From contig MU400553.1 of the NCBI GenBank assembly GCA_022578965.1, forward strand, positions 275,986 to 339,985: 64,000 nucleotides of DNA, in the 5' to 3' direction. A program made the translations under genes and the position numbers. Source of the stretch: Xylaria sp. FL1777. Taxonomy: Eukaryota; Ascomycota; Sordariomycetes; Xylariales; Xylariaceae. Shown here in pieces: positions 10,049 to 20,800 of the stretch; the stretch's first letter is position 1, and each line of letters opens with the position of its first letter. The notes under the pieces were generated by a model, which did no database searches, was not told the origin of the DNA, and saw only the letters and a list, made by a program, of their open reading frames with translations.

Positions 10049-10585
10049 ACAAATGTCATTTTGGTCAATATCTACTGCATCGAGATAATCGCGGCCTGGA
10101 CTTGAAAACAGTGTATTATACGTATCTTATGAATGGAACTTTGATGCATTAAGGAAAACCTTGGAGCGGGGAAACTCTAGAACTAATTGAGTCTCATTAC
10201 CGAACTCGAAAGTGATTTCTCATCAAATCGTCCAACAAGTGATTAGTGAACGAACACCGAGGTCTACCCCAACGACACCAGTATTGGAGTAGCATCCTGC
10301 ATCTAATATCCACTGTGTTATTGTTGAGAATTCATTACGGCATACTTTCATAAACATAGTCTCTTAGTATGAATTCTTTGATTCCACGTATAGAAGTGCT
10401 ATGCTTAAGACTATCTCTCTATACGCGAGACCACGGCCAAACCCCTTTTCTACAGTTGAGAGCCTTGTCCGTCTCAGTCATATCAGAGCATGAAGAGGCA
10501 ATTTATTAACGAAAAGGAAAAATTATTTCTGGTGCGAGAGAAATCTATCGGCGTGTTGACTTGTGAACTCTATTAGTATCAATTT
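10049..10585. other. Intergenic, no gene seen
   Basis: About 540 bp of unremarkable sequence between the MBL gene start and the 3' end of the acidic repeat gene. No feature was recognised. Confidence 0.6.
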
Positions 10586-11290
10586 TCATTTCACTTCTTG
10601 ATCTCCTTCGTCATCTTGATCTCCTTCGTCATCTTGATCTCCTTCGTCATCTTGATCTCCTTCGTCATCTTGCTCAAGTGATAGCTCTTCATCAATCAAC
10701 TGTTCATCAATCAGCTCTTCATCAATCAGCTCTTCATCAATCAGCTCTTCATCAATTGTCTCTTCATCAATCAGCTCTTCATCAATCGTCTCTTCATCAA
10801 TCGTCTCTTCATCAATCGGCTCTTCGTCAATCGGCTCTTCGTCAATATCCGCAAGGGTCTTCATTCTAAGAGACTCGGGGACACTCATCCCCAGATATAT
10901 TTTCATCGCGACCATCCCAGCGAACTTTGGCTCAAGGCGCCAAGGCATGTTTCTGCCAAAAATTAATCCGATACGATGCTTGTCAAGGTCTTTAGGGATT
11001 TGATATGTTGTGTCTCCGGTGGCGGCTTGAACAATACATTTACAATGAGTGGCATACATCATCTTCGCATGATGAAAGACGAACTCTGTGCCATTACGTC
11101 CGCGGAAGTAGGTGCCGTGACATCCGCTCGCCAAATTGAAGATGATAAGTTGTGGGGGTTTATCGCTCCCAATGGGGTGAAAGTTTTGCTCTTCCGCGGC
11201 GTCGAGAACATCTATGCGAAGCTCGGCCTCGATATTACTTGGAAGATACTTGGAAGGCTTGGGCCCCCTCCTGGGACGAATCAGTACCAT
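10586..11290 (-). CDS. Hypothetical protein with acidic tandem repeats
   Basis: A 234-aa intronless ORF with an ATG start. Residues 1-148 look like an ordinary folded domain that I do not recognise (it includes PPQLIIFNLASGCHGTYF and MPWRLEPKFAGMVAMKIYLG). From residue 149 it becomes 11 tandem copies of a 5-residue acidic unit (IDEEL, IDEET, IDEEP, IDEQL), and then at 207-230 four perfect copies of QDDEGD. The C-terminal 86 residues are therefore extremely acidic. Acidic tails often act as histone or basic-protein binding surfaces, but that is only an inference. It faces away from the PPxY gene across a 700-bp shared 5' region that holds a tandem array. Confidence 0.6.
   Translation of the reverse strand: MVLIRPRRGPKPSKYLPSNIEAELRIDVLDAAEEQNFHPIGSDKPPQLIIFNLASGCHGTYFRGRNGTEFVFHHAKMMYATHCKCIVQAATGDTTYQIPKDLDKHRIGLIFGRNMPWRLEPKFAGMVAMKIYLGMSVPESLRMKTLADIDEEPIDEEPIDEETIDEETIDEELIDEETIDEELIDEELIDEELIDEQLIDEELSLEQDDEGDQDDEGDQDDEGDQDDEGDQEVK
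10601..10672 (-). repeat. 18-bp coding tandem repeat, 4 copies (QDDEGD)
   Basis: Four exact or nearly exact 18-bp units on the plus strand reading TCTTGATCTCCTTCGTCA, encoding QDDEGD on the minus strand at the C-terminus of the acidic repeat protein. Low divergence suggests recent expansion. Confidence 0.9.
10682..10846 (-). repeat. 15-bp coding tandem repeat, 11 copies (IDEEx)
   Basis: Eleven 15-bp units (plus-strand form AGCTCTTCATCAATC) encoding IDEEL/IDEET/IDEEP/IDEQL. Variation is concentrated at the fifth residue, with the copies towards the N-terminal end ending in Pro or Thr and those towards the C-terminal end mostly in Leu. That fits stepwise duplication. Confidence 0.9.
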
Positions 11291-11620
11291 TCCCTAGCAC
11301 GGCTATGTTAGCTTCAAAAATGGGGTAATACTTATAATGCGTAAATACGGCTCGTTCAATGTATTAATTGTGCAAGCTGTGTAGTCAATGGTAGCTTTGG
11401 TCAATGGAACTGAATAGAGGTCTAGGTTTTCACTTGGAGTTCCGCTTGTTTAAATACGCACCTAAGATAACCAAAACACACAGAGAGCCAAACAAAGGCT
11501 CTGCAGCGTTTCAAACACACATACACAATACAATTGATTGCTCGGGATTTAACGAATGTTTAATGAGAAGGAAATACAGCTATTGATTTTCGAGTTGCTA
11601 GTAGTTGTTACATTTGCTGA

Positions 11621-11730
11621 CGTCTTGATCTAAGATACGTCTTGATCTAAGATACGTCTTGATCTAAGATACGTCTTGATCTAAGATACGTCTTGATCTA
11701 AGATACGTCTTGATCTAAGATACGTCTTTC
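11621..11730. repeat. 17-bp tandem array, 6 copies, in a divergent promoter region
   Basis: The unit CGTCTTGATCTAAGATA is repeated six times without a mismatch from 11621 to 11722 and then begins a seventh copy (CGTCTT). Inside it TCTT-GATC-T-AAGA is an imperfect inverted repeat. It lies between two divergently transcribed genes (starts at 11290 minus and 11994 plus), about 270 bp before the plus-strand ATG. It could be a multi-site transcription factor target, but no factor is known to me. Confidence 0.92.
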
Positions 11731-11860
11731 TTCGTTCCATACGGCTCCTCACAACTCAAGTAACAACATATGAAGTAGACAACAATAATCTTTGTCACGG
11801 GATCGAAAGTCGAAGCCTTTTTGTTCCTTGTATCTAAGGTGCTGTTTGAAATCCGATCCT

Positions 11861-11867
11861 TATAAAC
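11861..11867 (+). promoter_or_regulatory. Candidate TATA box of the PPxY-protein gene
   Basis: TATAAAC lies about 133 bp upstream of the ATG at 11994, followed by A/C-rich, presumably transcribed leader sequence (CAACTGAAATTCACCAAAGCC). This is consistent with a TATA-driven promoter downstream of the 17-bp array. Confidence 0.45.
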
Positions 11868-11993
11868 TGACGAATCCCGAATTCCGTACGCAGAATATTC
11901 TCAGTCCGCATAGTACAACTGAAATTCACCAAAGCCACGAAAATCTAAAGAAAACAATCTGAAATTCATTATCTCTGAATCACCAAGTCCGAA

Positions 11994-12869
11994 ATGACTA
12001 CAATCATGATGAGCCCTTTTCTCCCCCAAGCGGTGGAGGTTGACCTTCTTTCTCAGCAACTACAAGATCAAGCGTGGACTAAGTTCCGATACGTTCTATC
12101 ACAGACCGATATCGAAGAACTATTGTTCACCGACATGTGGAGCTCCTTAGAAGAGCTCATAGAGTACATGCACCAAGATGGTGTTAGCATCGGTACGCTT
12201 ATCCCAGGCACCACCACCTATAAGCCCCCGGCCACGGCACAGCTATATTCAACTCTAGAGTTAGACGCGATGGATGCGGGCGTGCTACCCTTAGATTACG
12301 GCCTCCCTAGTTCTAGCATTCCTATGCAGTTGGACAGGGACGGGAATTTCTTCTCTGACGACGAGGATGACAACATAGACAGCATCCTCGCGGACTACGC
12401 AATCTTCCCGGAATACGCTTGTGAGCCTCCCCCTCTATATGACGGGGACGAGTTACCCGCATATCAGTCCCCCTTACCACTATCGCCTCCACCACCACTT
12501 CCGCCACCATACCACGGCCATTTTACCGAGCACTTTGACTTATCGAATCATGCTTTAGAGTCCCCTGGATGTCCGGGTGGTTTACCCAGGGCTACAGACG
12601 AGGAACATGAGCTTAAGGGTCGCGGAAGAAATAACCGTTTCTTCAAGCTTCGTCCTCGCATAGCGACCAAAATCGACAGGTTTAAAGACAAATTACTCTT
12701 CCGTGAGAAGAAAAAACCTAGCATGGAGAAACCACCCCCGGGTACCTCACAAGAATCTTCTCGTAGGCGAGCTGATGGGGCCCGGAAACTTGTCGATCAG
12801 CTTGGTACTATGTCGCCTAGGAGGGCAATTAGGCGAGCTAGGCATTTTATTACACTTGGCCGAAGCTGA
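11994..12869 (+). CDS. Hypothetical proline-rich protein with PPxY motifs
   Basis: A 291-aa intronless protein with no recognised domain. The N-terminal about 65 residues look helical and folded. The middle is acidic (DDEDDNIDS at 122-130) and then proline-rich, with PPLY at 146-149, LPAY at 154-157 and PPPY at 170-173. The C-terminal third is basic and Arg-rich (RRAIRRAR near 274-281). PPxY and LPxY are the known ligands of WW domains in Rsp5/NEDD4-type ubiquitin ligases. Three within 28 residues suggest a substrate or adaptor of that ligase; this is an inference. It has a TATA-like promoter and an upstream 17-bp array, so it may be conditionally expressed. Confidence 0.65.
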   Translation: MTTIMMSPFLPQAVEVDLLSQQLQDQAWTKFRYVLSQTDIEELLFTDMWSSLEELIEYMHQDGVSIGTLIPGTTTYKPPATAQLYSTLELDAMDAGVLPLDYGLPSSSIPMQLDRDGNFFSDDEDDNIDSILADYAIFPEYACEPPPLYDGDELPAYQSPLPLSPPPPLPPPYHGHFTEHFDLSNHALESPGCPGGLPRATDEEHELKGRGRNNRFFKLRPRIATKIDRFKDKLLFREKKKPSMEKPPPGTSQESSRRRADGARKLVDQLGTMSPRRAIRRARHFITLGRS

Positions 12870-13139
12870 GGATTAAGGTTTGGGATATGTTTCTTAGCAG
12901 ATTAGCATTTGCTTTCATTCCTCCTTTCTCCCTGCTCCCAAATCTTCGCAAGTTTAGCCACAGCTATAGAATATCCTACAGGTACTGCTGGGCGGGATCT
13001 GATCTTTCTTTTCCTTCGGGTGTAATTCATCTAGTTTTCGACTCGTTGCTTATTTATGAGTCTAATTGGCTTTTTATATAGTTATATATAGTCATACCAA
13101 TGCCCACAAACTCCTGTCGTCTTATTCATTGCGCCCTTC

Positions 13140-15085
13140 TTACATATTCCCGGGTGCCTTCAGCGTGAAGCCACCATCAAGGATGGTGACAGTTCCCCAG
13201 ATGAAGTCATTGGTAGCAAGAGTGAGGGTTACCTATTCTGGGTCAGTACCTAGCCATACATATACCTATTTCCCGGAGAGCCTTTACTATGTGCGGCTAT
13301 TCGTGGGAAAAGGCAAAACACAAGGAGGAGACTCACACTAGCAAGGTCACGGGCCGTCCCCATTCGTTTAACATTCGTAACACCCATCGCCTTCAGAAAA
13401 TCGCGGAATCCGTCTACATCATAACTGCTCTCATTCCCTTCATTTGAGGCGCCGGTGGTCATTTCAGACGGGAAGTAGCCTGTTTTGGATGCGCACATAT
13501 CAGTGTTTGGTTCGAGACCAGATATTAATGATTCGAGGCGTGGATATACTAGTGTAAACATACCTAGTGCAAGGGCATTCACTCGGATGTTGATATTCTC
13601 ATGGCTGAGGTCGAAGGCCATCTGACGAGTGAGATGTATTGCGGCGGCCTTACTAAACTGTTTTCACTCGTTAGAGCCAAAAGTATATAGGTAAAGGGCA
13701 AGGTCTGAAACCAGGAATGTGAGGGATTTTACATTATACGAGTACTGAGATCTCTGTGTCCTGTCTAGTGTTAATTAACTGTTTATAGTGCTAGCTTTTC
13801 TCCATTCCCGTGAGAATTGGCCGTCATCCGCCCGGCGGGTGTTCGCCACCATGAGAAACATGGGATACGCGACTCAAGTGTTCAAAAGCCCCTAGGCTCC
13901 CATGGCGGGTCACGTATAATCCGAAATATTCACCGGATAGGTAATATTTGAGGAGGGCACTCACATGCGTAATAGTCCGCTTACGGAAGCATTGTTGATT
14001 ACACTACCGACCTGTTTTGCTGGACTGTCCACTGCCTTCCCCAGCAGTGGCAGGAAGGCCGCAGTCACAAGATACAGGGACGTGGTATTGGTGGAAAATG
14101 CTGAAAGATGTTAGCTGACCCTTGGGTTTGACATTATATCATTCTGAGTAGCTGATTTGTAGACACTGGTACGACGGCCATGTAAGAACCCGAAGTTGTG
14201 CGGTAGCAGTACTTGAAGGGCTCCTTGCGCCGACAAATTTCAAAATTCAGTATATAAGGAAGGAGACATCAATATGAACAAGGACAGGACGTTATCAAGT
14301 GAATATGATGAAATGGCGGACATACATTTCTGCCAATCAGTGTCAACCTCCTCAGCGAGCATGGCTGCACCGAATGCTTCGGGCCCATCAGCCGGAGTCG
14401 CAGCGACACGGCCCATAAAAACTCCAGCATTATTCACAAGACTACTCGAGCATCAAAATACATCAGCATATTGAATGGAGTTTCAATTCTGCAAATAGAC
14501 GTCTGTTGCAGGGATTGCGATTAATAAAAAGGGGTAAAAGTCAGACGGACTCACACGTTCAGATAACCCTCTTTCGCCTGGATCTGACTAACGGCATTTT
14601 TTATGCTCTCCTTATCCGTGACATCCATGACGAGCGGGAGGATCTCTCCTCCGTTTTCGCCTAGCTTGTCCCGGGCGCCGTGGACGCGCGCGCTTGTCTC
14701 GAGGACGTCGGCACGGCGGCCCGTGATGTATACTCTGGCGCCATTGGCAGCAAGAGTCTGCGCAATCACTACCGAGAAAGTGTCAGACATCTCAGTACTT
14801 AAGTATGCTCATTGAAAGACTGCGAGGGCGAGATATCGAGAGGAGCATCATTGGAGAGGAGGGATTTCAGGGGTAGCACATACTCAAGCCCACGCCTGTG
14901 CCCCCGCCGGTCACTGTGAGAACGTGGATTGATTAGCTATGATTCAGAATTCAAAATGAAGTAAGAGAGGAGAAGGGTCAGAGAACAGGGGGCTAGTGGA
15001 AAGAGGGGTTTGAAAACGAACCAACAACGACCCAATCCTTCAAGCCGAACAGAGCAGCAGCGGATAGGGGGTGAGGAGTAGCCAT
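13140..15085 (-). CDS. Short-chain dehydrogenase/reductase (SDR), 9 exons
   Basis: Inferred exons are 15085-15022, 14913-14884, 14768-14555, 14441-14326, 14100-13965, 13760-13733, 13657-13564, 13479-13337 and 13232-13140, totalling 918 nt (305 aa) with all phases matching. Readable landmarks are TGGGTGVG (NAD(P) glycine motif, residues 23-30, split over exons 1-2), GARVYITGRR, LPLVMDVTD, the join LNV/LVNNAG across intron 3, VINNASVSGLLR, the catalytic block QYSYNFSK (YxxxK), RVNALALGYFPSEMT and a terminal WGTVTILDGGFTL. It is therefore a complete classical SDR, an NAD(P)H-dependent oxidoreductase of unknown substrate. The catalytic Tyr is encoded in a 28-nt micro-exon (13760-13733). Exon 2 is only 30 nt. 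These make the gene easy to misannotate as broken. Confidence 0.9.
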
Positions 15086-15926
15086 TGCTAATAGAGCTAT
15101 ATAAATAAAGATTGAAACCTATTGATAACGACAATATGGTTCTAAGAAGAGTCTGGTGACTAGCAATAACGAGGGAAGATGATTTAAGCAGTAAGATGAG
15201 AAAATAGCAGGAAAAGGGGTAAAAGATGAAGAAGTAGGGGAGGGTTGAGTGCCTCTTATAAATACTGCGAGATCCGAGCAGCTTGCTTTCTTCAGCCAAT
15301 CACGTCATCTACTCCGGGGAATGGCTTACAAAAGCAAGTATAGAGAGAAGAAGAAGCATGGGAATTCCTCCTGGAAGGGTAGACTGCCACTTACACCGGG
15401 AGCTGGCCAATTTTGTCGGCCACTCTGCGTGTGCGAGCAGTCCTGCGGCCCCCTCCAAGCTCGTTCCGAAAGTGGAGACTATCCAGTGCCCAGCCGACCC
15501 TAGCCCAGAAGGACTAAGCACTTTTCTAGATAGATGCCTAGGTACGTTAAGTTAGGTAATATGTAATCACAAGCCGTGTTGCATTATCTACTTTTTGCTC
15601 AAGCTTAGGGAGATTCTTCAATCACCAGGATTCAATCACAAAGATAGATAAAGCCAAGTTGACAATAAGATAGTATCATGATGAGCGTTACCCTACACCG
15701 CGCTTACGAGTCTGAATAGCTACGTTTCCCTCCCAACACGTAAAACCATACACTTCGTACCTCCTACCCCGCTTACACAGCATAAGAATGGTATCAGGGT
15801 AGCAAGGATCTAAAATGCAGTAACCATCAACCTCTAGAGCTTGGGCAGACATGCCCAGATGCGTGAATCCCATCGATACCATGTTTTTGTACAGTTCCGT
15901 GCGCCGGCACATGGGCCCCATATCAA
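15086..15926. other. Intergenic between SDR and HPC2
   Basis: It holds an AGGTA-type motif cluster near 15537-15560 and a 77-codon ATG-initiated frame at 15688-15921 (minus) directly downstream of the HPC2 stop. The latter is Cys-containing but unrecognised and may be 3' UTR. No firm gene is called. Confidence 0.5.
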
Positions 15927-17882
15927 TTACAGACCAGCAAATTTCGGACTGCTAGGCTGCAGTACATTATAAGACGACGTGTTAGTGGACTTGAGCAGGT
16001 TGGCTTCGCGTTCGGCCTTTTCACGATCCATTTGTGCTCTGTCGGCTTTCGTCATGCGAGGTTTTCGCGTTATCCCACCTCGTGAGCCGGGACCACCACC
16101 ACCGCGACCTCGTCCAGCACCAGCAGCAGCACCTCGATTGCCACCACGCCCGCCACGGGAGCCACGACCTCTCTTAGGAAGTCCATCGCCACTGTACCTA
16201 GTTAGCTTCATTCTATGCTCGTAGGGTGGTTCAACATACCGTCCTGGTTCGGGTTTTTCAACCTCGCGTATTAAGGGTCCCGAGTATACGAAAAAGCCGT
16301 CTCGACTGGCGGCAGCCTGTTCCTCCCACAGAAGCTCTGAGTCATCAACAAAATCGTCGTCTCTGTCGTATTCGTCTTCCTTGAAGTGCCTCTTCTTCTT
16401 AGCTGGTTTGCCATCGGCAGCCTTGTCTGGGCCACTCGTGCCGCCCATCTCGACGTTTGAATCCTCGTTGTCCGACTCATCCACAGACATTTCATCACCT
16501 TCTCGACTGGAGTCATTCTGTGCTAACGCTGCAGAAGCAGCAGCAATACGCGCCTTGCGCGCCTTATGCTCTGCCTGCCGGGGATGGAGAGCATCCCAGC
16601 CATACTGCTCCTCAGCCATCCGCATAAAATTGACATACTTGTTTGTTTCTCCATTTAAGGGGATGTTCAGAACGATAGATGGTACGACGAGCTCTGAACC
16701 GGGTTCTGCCCTGCCGAAATCGAGAATAGATCGTCCCGGAAGTGGCTCCAGTGTCTCTTTAGCAGGGTGAATACGAGGCGAAGATGAGGCTGCGCTGTAG
16801 TTTTTAGAGGTCGCCCGCTTCCCAGCAGCGCCGATGGTGGTTATAGATGTTGGACGAATTTCAATCTTTGAGGCAGCCAGAGTTGATAAAGGGGCGGCAG
16901 GCTTCTTCAGCTCCACCGTAGGTGGTTTGGGGGCTGGTGGAGGTGCAAAATCCCTTCTGAAAGGGTTAGGAGAGGCGGGCACAGAACTGGAGTCTTGTTG
17001 TTGCGGGCGGGGTTGTGATTGAGGTTGCGAATGGCTTTGTTGCTGATTGGGCGCGAAAGAGGTGTGAGATGGTACAGGTGAGATGATATTTGGCACTGGA
17101 GGGTCGACCAGACTGGCAATAGAAGGCGATGCACTGGCACGATTGATCGCCGTCGTGTTATTTGGACCTCGTGGAGATCCCATCGTGCTTGGGTAACTGT
17201 GAGAGATCATTGTCTCTCTCACAGGATCATAATTCGAAGACCGGATGGGATCATACGCAATGCCGCTAGTCCGAGGGGTAACACTAGGCCGCGGCGGTGG
17301 TTGTGGTTGTGCTTGCTGATGATATGATTGTGGTTCAGGTTCAGCATTGAGAATATTCGACATAGATCCTGGCAACGATTCTCGCTTTGGTTCTCTCTGA
17401 GGGATTGGCTCTAAGCGGCCCATCGTAGTAGCCATCTCAGTGATTTTCGGCTGGCGAGTCGCTGGGCTGGCTGTTGCAGGACCAGCGGGCGAGCTCGCAG
17501 CTCGCGAAGGAGCCTCACCATTCTCGCCGTCGACAGCGCCTGCGGCCTTACGCCGACGCTGCGTAGGAGGCGCATTTGGGTCCTTAGGTTTCCGAGTGCG
17601 CTTCGGTTTCTCTCCTCCTTCCTCGGCGTTGGTACTATTCCGTTTAATTCTTGACCCAGGTTTAGGTCCAGGCTTCCGCCGAGGCAGGCCATCCTTGGTT
17701 AGTAGAGGTTGGCCTGCTCCATCGTACCTAATTGTGGTTGGGTCAACAACAATCTCGTCAAGTTCTCCTCCATTCTGCTTCCTCCCGAAGCCAGGTGATG
17801 CTGGTGCCGAAAGCATGGAAGGCGGATCCGACAATTCGGGAGAAGAACTGTATCGCGTATGATTTCCAGATGTTGTGGCCAT
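15927..17882 (-). CDS. Hpc2/ubinuclein-type HIR histone chaperone subunit
   Basis: A 651-aa protein, largely disordered (Ser, Pro, Gln-rich), with one well-conserved region at about 495-545 reading HFKEDEYDRDDDFVDDSELL and then GFFVYSGPL. This is the Hpc2-related domain (HRD) of yeast Hpc2 and animal ubinuclein. Hpc2 is part of the HIR complex, which deposits H3-H4 independently of replication and represses histone genes. Near the N-terminus is a basic GLPRRKPGPKPGSR stretch resembling an AT-hook. After the HRD comes an RGG-rich segment (about 572-603) and a charged C-terminal helix. One 42-nt in-frame stretch (GTATGT...CTAACTAG, about residues 548-561) looks like a tiny intron but was kept as coding because the branch site would be only 2 nt from the AG. 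Confidence 0.85.
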   Translation of the reverse strand: MATTSGNHTRYSSSPELSDPPSMLSAPASPGFGRKQNGGELDEIVVDPTTIRYDGAGQPLLTKDGLPRRKPGPKPGSRIKRNSTNAEEGGEKPKRTRKPKDPNAPPTQRRRKAAGAVDGENGEAPSRAASSPAGPATASPATRQPKITEMATTMGRLEPIPQREPKRESLPGSMSNILNAEPEPQSYHQQAQPQPPPRPSVTPRTSGIAYDPIRSSNYDPVRETMISHSYPSTMGSPRGPNNTTAINRASASPSIASLVDPPVPNIISPVPSHTSFAPNQQQSHSQPQSQPRPQQQDSSSVPASPNPFRRDFAPPPAPKPPTVELKKPAAPLSTLAASKIEIRPTSITTIGAAGKRATSKNYSAASSSPRIHPAKETLEPLPGRSILDFGRAEPGSELVVPSIVLNIPLNGETNKYVNFMRMAEEQYGWDALHPRQAEHKARKARIAAASAALAQNDSSREGDEMSVDESDNEDSNVEMGGTSGPDKAADGKPAKKKRHFKEDEYDRDDDFVDDSELLWEEQAAASRDGFFVYSGPLIREVEKPEPGRYVEPPYEHRMKLTRYSGDGLPKRGRGSRGGRGGNRGAAAGAGRGRGGGGPGSRGGITRKPRMTKADRAQMDREKAEREANLLKSTNTSSYNVLQPSSPKFAGL

Positions 17883-20800
17883 TTCGGTAACGCTCTGACC
17901 TGATAAGACAGCGACTTAATAGCAGTTGTTCAAAAGCTGACCGAGATGAGGAGAGCTTTATGCCGAATCGGCGCGATAAATATCGGTCGCTCGACAATGG
18001 CAATTAGAGTATTAATTAATCGTCGAAGCGAACTCTTGAATACAACAACGGAAACTCAATTAAAAAAAATCCGAGTAGAAGGGGTAAAAACGGAGTGATT
18101 TGAAGTCAATGAGGTTGATATCGTTATAGCGTATTGCTAACCCGAATTGCTATTGACACTAGGTTTGAAGTGTGGCTGAAGACAAAGTGTGGCCTTGGGT
18201 GCTATAGCTGTCTTGGCGCTATAGCGGAAGTAAGGTATAGGTAACAGTCGTGTAGTTTGCCGAGGCGCTTTTGGTGGATACCTTGGTACCTGGCGGCCAC
18301 TGGTAATTAATTGTAATGGTACCTAGGCTAACCGTGATGGGCAGATGCTCGCAATTGATTGCAGCAGAGAGGTCGCACGGGGAAATCAGTAGATGCAGCT
18401 GGGTGGGGCTGTGCTGGTATTTTGGTGCGTGGTTGACGGTGGTCTGCCGGCTGCTGATTGGACCATGCGCCAATGGTTTGGCTGAAAGAGCTCACTTGCC
18501 GATGGGGTCGCACTGGTACAGGAGACAAATTACTGTACGTACAGCGCACACTACAGGTCAATGTCGGTAAGTAACGTGACCTCCACTCTCCGGTCGGCCA
18601 GATGGCGCGTGCGTGCGCTGCAACACTGGCTGGCTGGACTGGCGGATCTGAATAACCTCACGAGAATCGCAACGATCGCAGCAAATCCTCCACTCGACAC
18701 TTCGTGCGCGGGTAAAATCGAGAGGGCAGACGCTTGGGATGCTGCAAGTTGCAGGATCGAATGCACGGAATTGCGGTGCACAAAATGCAGCCGGCAAAGT
18801 AATGGAAAGAGGCGGCGCAACAATGGTTCTTGATGAAAAAGTTGCTAAAATGGCATTTTGGCGGTGTTGGTGGTGAGGATCGGTGGTTGGAAAAGAGAAG
18901 AGAAGAGTGTTCTGCACAGGATGACGGGAAGGATGGGGATGGCTACGTTTTTTGAGAATTGGGAATTGGCAATTATTAGCTCTCCAACGAAAAACGGGGC
19001 TGACTAGAAACCTGAGTTGTTGTGAGAATCGGGCAGAGTTGCCAGGGAAATTTAATTGCGAGGAAAGACCCGAATTAGAGATCGGGACTAAGCTTGGGAG
19101 GGGGGTCTGGCTCTACGGTGGTGAGAAGGATGGGAAGAGAATGATTGGGAACAGGACCCAGACTAATTGGGAGTGCGCGAGTGAGTGAATGATCATGGGA
19201 GGCGGCCGACACGAGAACGAGAAACGAGCGAGCGAGAGAGGGGGCGTACATAGAGAATAAAGCGAAGGGATGGGGGGGGGATAGCCGTGAAGGAATTATT
19301 ACATACAAGGCCCCGGCATCTATAGCCAGAGAGGGAATTATAATAAGGCCGCGGTCACTATTCACTTCAAAGACGGGTTCACAGGCATCAGATGGCAATA
19401 ATACCTAGACACATCGAATCATCCGATGAGGGGCGTGGGCAGCAGAAACGAGCGAATAGAGGGTGTGTGCCTAGGGACAGATCGCCAGGTATTAGGGGTT
19501 GCAATGCACTATAAACACTGCTAACGGGGTGGCCAGGCTCCAGTAATCATGACGGAAGGACACATACGAGCCAGGGCCGAGGGCCTCAAGAGGGAATTTA
19601 CGGAATGGAAAGGTCTCTGTCTGGGTAGGGAGCAGTGTGTGGGATGTTAAGCCACGGTCAGAATTCTTCGAGAGAAAAGGAATAAGCTTCCAAGAATGGG
19701 ACCCCTTTGCTGCAGGTATAGGGGCGTGTGGTCCGTGGGCTAGCTCGGGTAGGTACCTATTAACTGTCCAGGTGGGTTGTACAAGCAAGGTACTACCGGT
19801 ACCACACTAACTATCTCTGGGTGCAAGCTGCGCTAAGGTACTGACATACTGACATATGTATACCGGAATGTGTATGTAGGTATACCGTGCTATCAGCTGC
19901 AAGCTGCCCACGGGCAGGTTAGGCAGGTTGGTCTATTCAGCACGGGTTAAAACAGCGCTGGTACTACGGGAGGTAAAAGGTAGGTATATTGCCCATTAAA
20001 CAACTACCTTAGGTAAGGAAGTAGGTAGAAGTTGATTATTAAGCGTATAGGTACATTACTTAGGTGGTATACACCACACCAAGTATGCTTACTGCGAAGA
20101 GCAGTTCGCTCATACCTGCTTATAGTCTAGCTGACAAGGATCCGTCATCTGTGGGGGAAAGCAAAGGCGAAGAAAGGTGAGCCAGCCGATGATTGTTGAA
20201 TTTTGCATGCATGCAGCTTGGCAACTTGGCACAACCATGTAGCTTGAGCCTCTCCAGAAAAGGAAACGCGCTAGCGCAGTACCAGATCCCTGCTCGGTAC
20301 GTATCTTCAGCCCAGATGACGCCCAGAGGAGTTTTTAGAAGTTTTAGGCTGACTCCACATGTTCCAGCCGCAGATTTTGACGCGAGATAACCGCGTGCAT
20401 GTGACAGGGGTCCACGGCAGATCTAAAAAGAGGAGCAGGGAATGCATACTATGTACATGTCTCTTAGGCGTAGTATACTCAATGCACTCCTGACTGTAGC
20501 CAGAACTTAGAGCTTATTAATAATAACAACCACCACCACAACAGCTCTTACAGTTGTATTCTGGACTGCTTATTCTGTTTTGTCTGTAGTTGTTAGATTT
20601 ATTTCATTTGCAGTAAGCGTTACCTGTACAAGCAAGAAAGGTACCCAGGCTGCCAAGCGCAATATTTTCTAACTATGGGAGAGTTTGTAGACAAATACCT
20701 AATACCCATTGGTACAAGTGGAGACATTAGGTGGCCTATACACAGGTATTTCATCCAATTTGTGGTACCTAAGTATGGAGTCCACAGCATTGCTACATAC

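Noticed and set aside
10678..10869. Plus-strand ORF rich in LHQSA repeats
   Set aside because: Antisense shadow of the acidic IDEEx coding repeat.
13653..13964. Apparent loss of the SDR catalytic Tyr (pseudogene hypothesis)
   Set aside because: A 28-nt micro-exon at 13760-13733 with canonical splice sites restores QYSYNFSK and keeps every phase, giving a complete 305-aa SDR.
18219..19788. Several 80-120-codon ORFs on both strands between HPC2 and RPAP1
   Set aside because: Overlapping competing frames, no domains, and typical of GC-balanced intergenic sequence with few stops.
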